The position numbers and the translations under genes were made by a program. Below, piece after piece: positions 16,600-26,849 of a DNA stretch of 64,000 nucleotides; position 1 is the stretch's first letter; the number at the start of each line of letters is the position of its first letter. This DNA comes from Desulfopila aestuarii DSM 18488 (GTDB lineage: Bacteria; Desulfobacterota; Desulfobulbia; Desulfobulbales; Desulfocapsaceae): contig NZ_FRFE01000016.1 of the NCBI RefSeq assembly GCF_900143695.1, forward strand, positions 79,273 through 143,272, in the 5' to 3' direction. The notes beneath the pieces are model-generated. The model was given only the letters and a program-made list of their open reading frames with translations. It was not told where the DNA came from and did not search any database.

Positions 16600-16635
16600 A
16601 ATGATCAGAGGCCGTTTACAAGGCCTCTGATCATT
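16600..16635. terminator. Perfect inverted repeat downstream of groEL
   Basis: A 14-bp stem (AATGATCAGAGGCC with GGCCTCTGATCATT) with an 8-nt loop, 42 bp after the groEL stop. It lacks a clear T-run on the groEL strand, so it may be a weak terminator or an mRNA-stabilising hairpin. Confidence 0.55.
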
Positions 16636-16677
16636 TCATTCCGGGTTAGGCCCGGGGCACAACAACAGGGGAAATGA

Positions 16678-18336
<1,659 letters not shown>

Positions 18337-18393
18337 CTATTATCAGTTTCTCCCGCCAGAAAGCGGGCGTAAGAAGCAAATGCCAATCTGCAA

Positions 18394-18681
18394 TTATTCT
18401 ACAACACCAAGAATGTCGTCCTCACGCATGATGAGGTAATCCTCACCATCAAGCCGTACATCAGTTCCGCCATATTTGGAGAAAAGCACGCGGTCGCCAG
18501 CTTTTACCTGCAACGCAACACGGTCACCTTTATCGTTGAGTTTGCCCGGGCCGACTGCAACAACCTGACCTTCGGCCGGCTTCTCTTTTGCACTGTCGGG
18601 AATGATGATGCCACCAGCGGTTTTTGCCTCTTCTTCCAGTCGCTTGACCAAAAGACGATCGTTCAATGGACGAATTTTCAT
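18394..18681 (-). CDS. groES: Co-chaperonin GroES
   Basis: 95 residues, full length. [25 protein letters not shown] is the N-terminal signature; the mobile loop ([20 protein letters not shown]) and the C-terminal EDDILGVVE are typical. It caps the GroEL ring. TAGGAGGAAG precedes the ATG. I looked for a CIRCE operator (TTAGCACTC-N9-GAGTGCTAA) in the 140 bp upstream and found none; the heat-shock control element was not identified. Confidence 0.99.
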   Translation of the reverse strand: MKIRPLNDRLLVKRLEEEAKTAGGIIIPDSAKEKPAEGQVVAVGPGKLNDKGDRVALQVKAGDRVLFSKYGGTDVRLDGEDYLIMREDDILGVVE

Positions 18682-18821
18682 TACTTCCTCCTACTGATTA
18701 ATAAATGTTTTGATGAGCAAAGGGGCCCATTGAAAGGTTTGATATGGCTCCCCAATTTGTTTATTTACCCACTTTTAAGCAGGTATCCTAGACTGGCCGA
18801 TACACTAAGCGTGGAAATATA

Positions 18822-18868
18822 AAAATCAAGGCGGGAACGGAAAAAAAATAACAGTCCGTCCCCGCCTT
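18822..18868 (-). terminator. Terminator of ilvE
   Basis: On the minus strand, AAGGCGGGGACGG pairs with CCGTTCCCGCCTT (12 of 13 pairs) and is followed by GATTTTTATATTT. It is about 55 bp after the ilvE stop and separates ilvE from groES. Confidence 0.8.
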
Positions 18869-18923
18869 ACAAATCGGGATACAATATATTGAATTTACAG
18901 AAAGATATTCTTACAAGAATTTC

Positions 18924-20006
18924 TTACCCAACCCTCACGACCCATTTAAATGGGTCCTCGGCACGGCCCGCCTGAATAGCCTGCAGCTCATCATAGAGGC
19001 GACGCGACAGAGGCCCTGTCTCTCCGTTATTGATTATGTACGGCTTACCCTGATAGAAGAGCTCGCCGACGGGCGAAATAACTGCCGCAGTTCCGGTTCC
19101 GAAAGCCTCCTCAAGGCTGCCATCCTGACTTGCTGCAATCACTTCATCGATGGTGACGTCACGCTCCACCGTCTTTACACCCCATCTGGCCGCAAGCTGC
19201 AACACCGAATTGCGGGTGATACCGCCGAGAATAGATCCTTCCAGCGGCGGAGTGATCAGTTCGTCACCGATCTTGAAAAAGATATTACTGGTGCCAACCT
19301 CCTCGACATATTTATGCTCGCAGGCGTCAAGCCAGAGAACCTGGGTATAACCGGCCTTTTTGGCTATTTCCGAGGTGTAGAGCGAAGCCGCATAGTTGCC
19401 GGCGGTCTTGACATTGCCCACACCGCCCTTCACCGCCCGCACATGCTCATCACTTACATAGATTTTGGTGGGATTGAACCCTTCGGGGTAATAAGCGCCT
19501 ACTGGACTCAGGATAATATAGAAATAGTACTCTTCGGAAGGCCGCACTCCGAGAAATGGCTCGACGCCGATCATTGTCGGGCGGATATAGAGCGTCGCGC
19601 CCTCAAGAGTCGGAATCCATTCACGCTCAAGATAGAGCAATGCCTTCAGCGATTTCAAAACCTTATCGATCGGCAATCGCGGCATGCACATCCTGACCGC
19701 CGAACCGTTCATCCGTTCAAAATTGTCCTGGGGGCGAAACAGAAAGACCTGTCCATCTTTGTCTTTATACGCTTTGAGGCCCTCGAAGATTGCCTGTCCA
19801 TAATGAAAGACCACGGCAGCGGGATCAAACTCAAATTTCTGGTACGGGCATATTCTGGCATCGTGCCAGCCTTCCTGACGATTCCACTTCATCAGGAACA
19901 TGTGATCGGTAAAATGGCGGCCAAACCCGAGGCTTTCCTGGGCAGGCTTTTCTTTCCGCTGGCCTTCCGGAACCTTTTCTACTGTGACATCAATGTCTTC
20001 CCACAT
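18924..20006 (-). CDS. ilvE: Branched-chain amino acid aminotransferase
   Basis: A 360-residue fold-type IV PLP enzyme of the larger (mitochondrial/Gram-positive-like) BCAT class. It transfers the amino group between glutamate and the 2-oxo acids of Val, Leu and Ile. The PLP lysine is in GGVGNVKTAGNYAAS; substrate-loop stretches FHYGQAIFEGLKAYKD and EEVGTSNIFF match the family. The ATG at 20006 is preceded by a weak ribosome site (TTAGGAGATTG). It stands alone with its own terminator. Confidence 0.95.
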   Translation of the reverse strand: MWEDIDVTVEKVPEGQRKEKPAQESLGFGRHFTDHMFLMKWNRQEGWHDARICPYQKFEFDPAAVVFHYGQAIFEGLKAYKDKDGQVFLFRPQDNFERMNGSAVRMCMPRLPIDKVLKSLKALLYLEREWIPTLEGATLYIRPTMIGVEPFLGVRPSEEYYFYIILSPVGAYYPEGFNPTKIYVSDEHVRAVKGGVGNVKTAGNYAASLYTSEIAKKAGYTQVLWLDACEHKYVEEVGTSNIFFKIGDELITPPLEGSILGGITRNSVLQLAARWGVKTVERDVTIDEVIAASQDGSLEEAFGTGTAAVISPVGELFYQGKPYIINNGETGPLSRRLYDELQAIQAGRAEDPFKWVVRVG

Positions 20007-20196
20007 TATATCAATCTCCTAACCTGCACTTATTTTTCTTTGCTTAATCACCGAGAGGATATATACTTTCGGAACATAAAGGGATTGCAGCCTTTTGCCG
20101 AAAACAGATGCGGCAAAGTCTCACGATACCTCAGTTCTCTTCCCTCTTGCAACACTAATTCATAGCTTTATACGCCTAACTGGCGCCACAGTCGGC

Positions 20197-21294
20197 ATGA
20201 CCAACGAATCTCGCCCAGAAACAGTAATTGCGCATCCCCCAGGACCGATGCGTATTAAGTATTTCCTGCTGGTGTTCCTGATCTCACTTTTCTTCCTTGG
20301 AAAAGTGCTCTGGCCCTTCTGGCCGATCCTGGTGCTCTCATTTCTTTTGACCAATCTTTTTCGACCCATTTACGTTCTTTTATGCCGGTGGATGTCGGAG
20401 AACATGGCTTCGGTGTTAACCTGCATGCTGATCACCGCTATCGTCTTTGTTCCTTTGACCCTTTTCATCACCTCACTCGCCGGCGAGGCGCTCAGCTTCT
20501 ACAACTGGGGACGTGATAATCTGGTGGGCATGAAGATCCAGCAATATCTGCAGGAAAGTGAACCGGTGCGCAGGCTGCAGGAATATCTCGCAGACTTCGG
20601 TTTTGATTTCAAACCGGCATCCATCACCAACTTTTTCTCCTATGTGGCAAAGAACAGCGGTCTCTATCTATACAATCAGGCCAGCAGCTGGGCAGCAAAT
20701 ATCATGCAGTTTGTAGCACAGTTTCTCATGATGATCCTGGTGATCTTTTTCCTGTTAATCGATCTGCCGAAACTGATGGAATACATCATCCGCCTCTCAC
20801 CGCTGCCCGACGACGAAGATCGGCTTCTGCTCCAGAAGTTTGAGGAGATTGCCAACGCCATCTTAAAAGGCAACGGCATCTGCGGCCTTATCCAGGGTGT
20901 GCTGGGCGGAGGTCTCTTTTCAGTAATGGGACTCAACTCTCCGCTGCTCTGGGGCTGCCTGATGGCTGTTCTCGCCTTTCTGCCCATTTTCGGTATCGGA
21001 CTGGTCATGGTCCCCACCGCGGCAATTCTGGCGATCAACGGCAACATTCCCGCCGGCATTTTCATGTTTGTCTATTATCTTATTTTGTCGCTTTCGATGG
21101 AATACCTGGTGAAGCCGAAAATGGTGGGGAAACAGGTGAAGATGCATACCCTGCTGGTCTTTCTGGCTATTCTTGGGGGATTATCCGTCTACGGCATTCT
21201 CGGCATCATCTACGGTCCACTTATCGTCACCGCCTTTTTAACCTTGTCCGAGATTTATCTGAAAAAATACGACCGGTATGTGCAGCGTTTGTAA
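20197..21294 (+). CDS. AI-2E family (PerM/YdiK-type) membrane permease
   Basis: About 365 residues with seven to eight membrane helices and the AI-2E family pattern: paired N-terminal helices (YFLLVFLISLFFLGKVLWPF), a central soluble part, and the C-terminal signature MEYLVKPKMVGKQVKMHTLL followed by GGLSVYGILGIIYGPL. The ATG at 20197 (MTNESRP) is a compromise; in-frame alternatives are 20095 and 20248, and none has a strong ribosome site. Members are variously linked to autoinducer-2 export or Na+/H+ antiport; substrate unknown. Confidence 0.88.
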   Translation: MTNESRPETVIAHPPGPMRIKYFLLVFLISLFFLGKVLWPFWPILVLSFLLTNLFRPIYVLLCRWMSENMASVLTCMLITAIVFVPLTLFITSLAGEALSFYNWGRDNLVGMKIQQYLQESEPVRRLQEYLADFGFDFKPASITNFFSYVAKNSGLYLYNQASSWAANIMQFVAQFLMMILVIFFLLIDLPKLMEYIIRLSPLPDDEDRLLLQKFEEIANAILKGNGICGLIQGVLGGGLFSVMGLNSPLLWGCLMAVLAFLPIFGIGLVMVPTAAILAINGNIPAGIFMFVYYLILSLSMEYLVKPKMVGKQVKMHTLLVFLAILGGLSVYGILGIIYGPLIVTAFLTLSEIYLKKYDRYVQRL

Positions 21295-21346
21295 TCCGCC
21301 TGGCTCATACTCGTTGCTGCTACCATGGAGGCTCTCTGCCCCGATG

Positions 21347-22903
21347 TCACTCGAGAGGGAGTGTCACCATAAAGCGAGCCCCGCCAAATGGTGAAGTCTG
21401 GACGATGATAGTGCCCTGATAATGGTCGACAGTGCGCTTGACGCTGTAGAGCCCGACACCTGTGCCATCTTTGCTTCCAGGAACCTGATAATACTCCTGA
21501 AATATTTTTTTACGAAACGGTTCTGCCACGCCCGCGCCATCATCATCCACCACGAGCTGCAGTTGCTGATCATTGCTCGCCAGCTCTACCTCTATACGGG
21601 ATGTTGCGTATTTAGAGGCATTGCCGAGAAGATTTTCCACAAGAGTCCGGAACTTGCCCACATCCCCCAGAAACATTACCGGCTGTCCGTTTTTTTCATA
21701 TTCGCCCACATCTTTGCCGTTCAGCTTCAGGGAAATTCGGTCCGCCTTGAGAGCAGGCAGTGTGCTTTTCGCCACCGAGTGTAACAGCTCCTTCACATCA
21801 AACGGCTCCTTGTCAAAACTGAGAGCCATCCGTTTTTCCTTCAGGTATCTTGTCGTCTGATCTATAACCTGAGAAAACTTGATAGTGGAAGCGTGAATTT
21901 CCCCTGCATAAAGGGCAATCTTCTCCGGTGCAAGGTTTTCGTGCTTCATCAGCAGTTTGGAAAAGCCGATAATCGGCACCAACGGCCCTTTCAGGTCGTG
22001 GATCAGCACCGAGACAAATCGCTCCCGCTGCTCGTTGATTTCACCCGTGCGCAACTCGATCAGCTCTTCGAGGTGGTATCTGTATTCCTCAAGCTCATCC
22101 TCATTAGCGTCAAGCTTTTCCACCATACGATTGATATGGCCCGCCAGCTGGCCGATTTCGTCGTCCTGATTAAGGTCGATCCTGGTGCTGAAATCACCCC
22201 CGGCAATTTTATCAACTTTGCGGCTGATTTCCGATAATGGTCCTACGATACTGGCGGTAATAGCAGCCATGAAAAAGAGGCCGGCACCAATAGCCAGTAC
22301 ATTGATCATGATCATGATCGACTTGATCCGGGCATGATTCTGTAAGGCATCCTGCATGCTCTCTGCCGCCCGTTGTTTTTCCAACTGTACCAGCTGGTCA
22401 AGATCACCGAGCAAACCCCATTGGTGGTTACGCACTTCGGCCTGCAGGATCTGCATCGCGTCTTCCAGGCTTATTCCCCTATCAACATCGGTGATAGTTC
22501 GCCAGAGATTAAAGGTGATATCACTGCAGCGGCTGATGCTGCCAAGGATAACGCGCTCCTCATCCGAAAGCCCCTGCTGACTCTTCAGATCGCGCAACAT
22601 AGCATTGTATTGGGTAGCTGCCTCCTCAAACCGGGCAACTTCTTCGTCTTTTGCTTTTCGGTTAGAGACAAGCAGGACATTACGCACCACTACCGCAGCG
22701 TGACGGGCCTGGAAACGCAATTCCTGAGCAGTCTGCAGTCGTTTATCATGCTGGCCGACGATCTCATCAAGACTCTTCCGGATACTGTCCAGCCCTCGCA
22801 TCTCGACAAAGGCCAGCACCAGCATCAGCGCCAGGATCACCCCAACGACACTGCCTATACGGGTTGCTATATTATAATGTCGTAAGATTATCGACGATTG
22901 CAT
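21347..22903 (-). CDS. Membrane sensor histidine kinase (4-helix-bundle sensor, HAMP, HisKA, HATPase)
   Basis: About 518 residues from the ATG at 22903 (a GTG four codons upstream is possible). Numbered from that GTG: TM1 about 18-38, a helical periplasmic domain about 40-197 like the four-helix-bundle sensors, TM2 about 198-222, HAMP (IVGPLSEISRKVDKIAGGDF), a coiled coil, phosphoacceptor His306 in VSVLIHDLKGPLVPIIGFSK, then ATPase motifs N (LLGNASKYA), G1 (DDDGAGV) and G2 (GTGVGLYSVKR). No response regulator is adjacent. It is convergent with the AI-2E permease gene. Confidence 0.92.
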   Translation of the reverse strand: MQSSIILRHYNIATRIGSVVGVILALMLVLAFVEMRGLDSIRKSLDEIVGQHDKRLQTAQELRFQARHAAVVVRNVLLVSNRKAKDEEVARFEEAATQYNAMLRDLKSQQGLSDEERVILGSISRCSDITFNLWRTITDVDRGISLEDAMQILQAEVRNHQWGLLGDLDQLVQLEKQRAAESMQDALQNHARIKSIMIMINVLAIGAGLFFMAAITASIVGPLSEISRKVDKIAGGDFSTRIDLNQDDEIGQLAGHINRMVEKLDANEDELEEYRYHLEELIELRTGEINEQRERFVSVLIHDLKGPLVPIIGFSKLLMKHENLAPEKIALYAGEIHASTIKFSQVIDQTTRYLKEKRMALSFDKEPFDVKELLHSVAKSTLPALKADRISLKLNGKDVGEYEKNGQPVMFLGDVGKFRTLVENLLGNASKYATSRIEVELASNDQQLQLVVDDDGAGVAEPFRKKIFQEYYQVPGSKDGTGVGLYSVKRTVDHYQGTIIVQTSPFGGARFMVTLPLE

Positions 22904-23142
22904 TTGATGTCGCACAAAAGAATGAAAAACCGCGCCAATCGGGTCGCAGTTTCAGTGAGTATTGTGCCGCGTGGTTCACGCTACGTAAATATTACCTTGC
23001 GGCAACAGCCGACACGAGAGAGGTATCATTTCGTCAGGCGCATACCCAAATTTTTGGTTTTAGCTTCACGCACTGAATACTGCACCTATACCACATCCCC
23101 TGCCTATACCGCCAGAGTAGTGCATCGCTGGCGCGTAACTCC

Positions 23143-24462
23143 TTACTGAGCAAAGTCGATGGGAATGACATCCCAGTAAAGAACGGTATCCTCACCCCAG
23201 GTCACAGCCCGCACCTTGCTGTCCTGGGAGACGACAATGGCCAGAACAGTCTGCAACTTCTTACAAAGATAATAGCACGATCGGTGCCGGGTGCCAACGC
23301 TCTCAATCCGTTCGATCTGCCGGCTGCGTCCTTCAGGGTCGAGAGCCTTGGCGACATGCTGACCCATCTCGTAATTCCCCTGGATAATACCGCCGAAACC
23401 GATCAACTCCGGCCCCTCGGTGGTCACCACGGCCCCGTCAACCCCGGCCAGCCGGGCCACAAATCGGGCATATTTGAAGACCTGTTCATCGAGCTGGGCA
23501 AGACGCTTGCCCTGCAGTGCCACGTAATCATTCCAGCCCGCCACATATTCCGGGCCATAGAGCCGGCCGCAAATAGTGGCAAGGGCCTGCATGATCTCCA
23601 GCACCAGAGTCTTCAGCTGGATATTCGCCCCGCCCTCGGAAAAGCGATATTTGATGGAAATATAAGGATTATCCTTTGAGACAATATTTTCCATGCCTGC
23701 CGGAAATGAGAGGATGGTCCCACCGTGGCCGGCACGGCGCACGGTACTGATCATATGCTTGAAGAATTCGAGATAGAGCTTGCCCACAAACGAGGGGTCT
23801 ATCCGCGCCCACTCGTTTTTCACCAACAGCGGATTCTGGGCGTGCAGTGAGGCCAGCTGGGCCTGCACCTTGGAAAAGCGGGCGTTCATCCAGTTGGATT
23901 GGAAAACGTTCATTGACGGGGAGATGATCCTGCCGCCAGTGAGCTGAACGAGGATTTCAAGACCGCGCAGCACCATCAGCCGCCCTGGCCCCAGCACATT
24001 TATCCCCAAGGCACCTGGGAGGGGTGCCGCCTGTTTCGAACCGCCATGAATGACCTGGGTCCAGCGTGAACCGGAATGGATAAGACCCCAGATCTGCAGC
24101 CCATCCTTCTCACGATAGCGCACACCCACCAGTGAGTTATTATAATTCAGGGCCGGCACCATTTTCAGTAACTCGTAGGTGTTGTACGGAATGGGGTCCG
24201 TCATTTTTAGGGTAAACATGCCCTGCAATAACCCTTCCTGGACCCCGAACTCCTCCGGTTCGGCCAGCATCAATCGAAAACTGATGTCCCTCCGCTCCTC
24301 CTGCATCTGACTGGCCTGATAGCAGGTGGAAATCAACTCCTCAAGTACAGAAGTTTCCGGCAAGTCCCGGAACTGCCTCGGACCGGGCTCCCTCGACATC
24401 GGTGGTGTCCGCCATTTTTCAAGCAGACTGCGCACCAGGTCCTGGGGATATTTATGGATCAT
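23143..24462 (-). CDS. Protein with C-terminal DisA_N-type diadenylate cyclase (DAC) domain and a DACNV-like sensor region
   Basis: A 439-residue protein with no membrane helices. The C-terminal part (about 320-435) matches the DAC fold: the catalytic DGA motif at 342-344 (GVDGAVVTTEG), GFGGII, and the RHR motif at 392-394 (VGTRHRSCYYL), followed by TVLAIVVSQDSKVRAV. Both motifs needed for c-di-AMP synthesis in DisA/CdaA are intact. The large N-terminal part (1-320) fits the poorly characterised putative sensor domains fused to DAC (DACNV type), which I recall only by family name. The product could be c-di-AMP or another cyclic dinucleotide. It is a single gene on the minus strand. Confidence 0.75.
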   Translation of the reverse strand: MIHKYPQDLVRSLLEKWRTPPMSREPGPRQFRDLPETSVLEELISTCYQASQMQEERRDISFRLMLAEPEEFGVQEGLLQGMFTLKMTDPIPYNTYELLKMVPALNYNNSLVGVRYREKDGLQIWGLIHSGSRWTQVIHGGSKQAAPLPGALGINVLGPGRLMVLRGLEILVQLTGGRIISPSMNVFQSNWMNARFSKVQAQLASLHAQNPLLVKNEWARIDPSFVGKLYLEFFKHMISTVRRAGHGGTILSFPAGMENIVSKDNPYISIKYRFSEGGANIQLKTLVLEIMQALATICGRLYGPEYVAGWNDYVALQGKRLAQLDEQVFKYARFVARLAGVDGAVVTTEGPELIGFGGIIQGNYEMGQHVAKALDPEGRSRQIERIESVGTRHRSCYYLCKKLQTVLAIVVSQDSKVRAVTWGEDTVLYWDVIPIDFAQ

Positions 24463-24744
24463 ATCGGAGAACGCTCACTCACTGAATTAGTCTGTCGGTT
24501 ATGCCGGAAGGTAGATTCCGCCATAACAGCAAAAAGCCAGATTATATTCTCTCAGGATATGACACTTTTCGAAAAGATGGAACCGGCCAAAGAAAAATAC
24601 TTTCAAAAAAATGGATGAGTTGTCGATACAGCGTTCGCCCACCACCGACTGCACGCTTGGATTTTGCAGATCACCTTGAGCACATCACATTAGCGTTGAT
24701 GGATGAGACTTCAGCTTTTCCAGCAAAACAAAGCTATCCACACG

Positions 24745-25698
24745 TCAGGCCGCCAGATAGTGTTTCCGCCTTCTGGCTAAAGGGTGTTTTTGTGCCACAA
24801 GATCCCCTGACAACCTCTCAACAGCCAGCTCCTTTGCCTTAGCCTCAACCTCAACGGTAAGATTCCGATCAAACCAGCAGCTCGGGAAATCGCTGGGATC
24901 AATATAGTCATGGTGTGGGCGAGAATCCTTTCCCTGCCATCCATCTCTTGGGCTTGAGAGATGAAAGAGCGGCTCCCGATTCCAGGTAGCCAGTGCCTTC
25001 TGCGTGGCTTCTTCAACAGTCAACTCATCCGGAAGGCAGCGATGATGATGCACGTCATATACCAGGGGGACTCCGGTTTGCTCACAGACAGGCAGAAGAT
25101 CCTGCGGAGTGTAGGTTCGATCGTCGTTCTCCAGTGCCAGCCTGCTACGGACCTGAGCGGGAAGGCGATCGATATTCTCTACCAGACGTGCCAGTGCCGA
25201 CTCCTTGTCACCATAGGCGCCGCCGCCATGGAGGGTAATGACATCCGCGCCGATCAATTCTGCCAGTTCCGCATGGTAATCAAGTTCATCCAGAGATTGT
25301 CGAATCACATGGTCATGCGGAGATGAAAGCAAGGTGAACTGATCTGGGTGAAAAGTCCTGCGGATGTTGTGGTTATCCGCATGACTCCGGGAAACGGCAA
25401 GTAATTCGCCAATCAACAGAGCATCGGGCAGTTCGTCAAGCCGGTATGTAAGACGCGGATGGGACTTTAACGGCAGAAATCCAGAGTTCACCCTGAAACT
25501 GCCGATACCATGTTCGGAACAATACGATAGTGCACGCACCAGAGATGAGGCGTTGTGAAGAATCGTGGTCGACAACCGGTCAAGCTGCTCATCCCTAGAC
25601 AACTTCAGCATATGGCCCGCCTGACGCGACCTGAACCTGATGTCAGCTGAATGAAAAATACAGCAGAGACCGAGTCGAATACGTTTTCCATTATACAT
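24745..25698 (-). CDS. uvsE: UV damage endonuclease UvdE
   Basis: About 317 residues, a TIM-barrel metal-dependent endonuclease that nicks DNA 5' of UV photoproducts and abasic sites. Family motifs are visible: RIRLGLCCIFHSADIRFRS at the start, FRVNSGFLPLKSHPR, RRTFHPDQFTLLSSP, LHGGGAYGDK, RLALENDDRTYTPQDLLP, VYDVHHHRC and PHHDYID, which hold the metal-binding His, Glu and Asp residues. The ATG at 25698 has GGGAGG five bases upstream and is preferred over the longer in-frame start. Confidence 0.93.
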   Translation of the reverse strand: MYNGKRIRLGLCCIFHSADIRFRSRQAGHMLKLSRDEQLDRLSTTILHNASSLVRALSYCSEHGIGSFRVNSGFLPLKSHPRLTYRLDELPDALLIGELLAVSRSHADNHNIRRTFHPDQFTLLSSPHDHVIRQSLDELDYHAELAELIGADVITLHGGGAYGDKESALARLVENIDRLPAQVRSRLALENDDRTYTPQDLLPVCEQTGVPLVYDVHHHRCLPDELTVEEATQKALATWNREPLFHLSSPRDGWQGKDSRPHHDYIDPSDFPSCWFDRNLTVEVEAKAKELAVERLSGDLVAQKHPLARRRKHYLAA

Positions 25699-25886
25699 TT
25701 GTTCCTCCCTGCCCATGTTAATTAGAGTTAACTCTCCAGCTATTCCACGCAACACACGTGCAATTTCGTTTGATTTTATTTTCTATTATTCGTAACACTA
25801 AACATGAACACAGCGGTCACAATGAAGGCATCTTGACAGGATTTAGATAGCCGAAACTATCATTTATATCTTCAGGAAAATACGGT

Positions 25887-26741
25887 ATGAGCCGACAGAA
25901 TATGTACCAGGTCATTCTCAACTCCCTGGTAACCCACGTGGCCGTTCTTGATCACCAGGGAATTATCCTGGAAACCAATAACGCCTGGCAGAATTATGCC
26001 CGGGAAAACGGTATGCAGGGTGCCGTCGATTGCGTGGGAATTGACTATCTCAAGGTATGCGACAGCTGTCGTGACGGCGACTGTGAAGCCGCATCGGTCG
26101 GCACAGCCATTCGGCGGGTCCTCAGTGGAGAACTCCCGGAATATACAACCCAATACCCCTGCCATTCCCCCACCGAACAACACTGGTATTCTTTGCGTGT
26201 ATTGCCCTACCGATCAGAAGAAGAGCGGCGGGTGATCGTTACCCATGAGGACATCACTCAAATGATCCTCATCCAGGAAGAATTGCGGGCCAAGGAAGAG
26301 CAGTTGCGGAGCAAAGCCGAAAAGCTGGAGGAAACCAACATCGCCATGAAGGTTTTGCTCGACCATCGCAGCCGAGACCGCCAGGAACTTGAGAACCGCT
26401 TTCTGGCAAACATCCGTGAACTGGTGCTCCCTTATCTGGAAAGACTCAATACCGGCAAACTGCAGCAACGGGAAAAGGCACTCATCTCCATCATCCGGGA
26501 ACATCTCGAAGATATCAGCAGCCCCTTTCTCCATCGGCTCTCGGCACTGCATCTTCTCCTCACCCCGCAGGAACTTGAGGTCTCGCTGTTGGTTCGCCAG
26601 GGCAAAAGCAGCCAGGAAATCGGCGATATTCTTAACATCTCAGTTGCAACGGTCAGCTTTCATCGTAAGAAACTGCGCAAGAAACTTGGCCTTGAAGACC
26701 GCAGCCAGAATCTGCGCACCTATCTGCTCTCACTTCAGTAG
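25887..26741 (+). CDS. PAS-LuxR family transcriptional regulator
   Basis: 284 residues. A PAS domain (about 5-125) contains a cluster of cysteines (VCDSCRDGDCEA) that could sense redox state or bind a cofactor. A coiled coil follows (about 128-180), then a LuxR-type helix-turn-helix (about 222-280): LTPQELEVSLLVRQGKSSQE then IGDILNISVATVSFHRKKLR. No receiver domain is present. CAGGAAAA sits before the ATG. It is a lone gene between uvsE and selO, so its target is unknown. Confidence 0.88.
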   Translation: MSRQNMYQVILNSLVTHVAVLDHQGIILETNNAWQNYARENGMQGAVDCVGIDYLKVCDSCRDGDCEAASVGTAIRRVLSGELPEYTTQYPCHSPTEQHWYSLRVLPYRSEEERRVIVTHEDITQMILIQEELRAKEEQLRSKAEKLEETNIAMKVLLDHRSRDRQELENRFLANIRELVLPYLERLNTGKLQQREKALISIIREHLEDISSPFLHRLSALHLLLTPQELEVSLLVRQGKSSQEIGDILNISVATVSFHRKKLRKKLGLEDRSQNLRTYLLSLQ

Positions 26742-26849
26742 ATCGCCATACCGCTTGACCAGCCCCGCAAGCCACCTTGCCAGCTGTTCAAGGGTGGTTA
26801 GCTTGTAGGAAACATTCTCAACAAACTCCTCCTACAGGCAATTTTTACT

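Noticed and set aside
18682..18821. CIRCE operator upstream of groES
   Set aside because: The TTAGCACTC-N9-GAGTGCTAA repeat is not present, and no convincing sigma-32 promoter was found.
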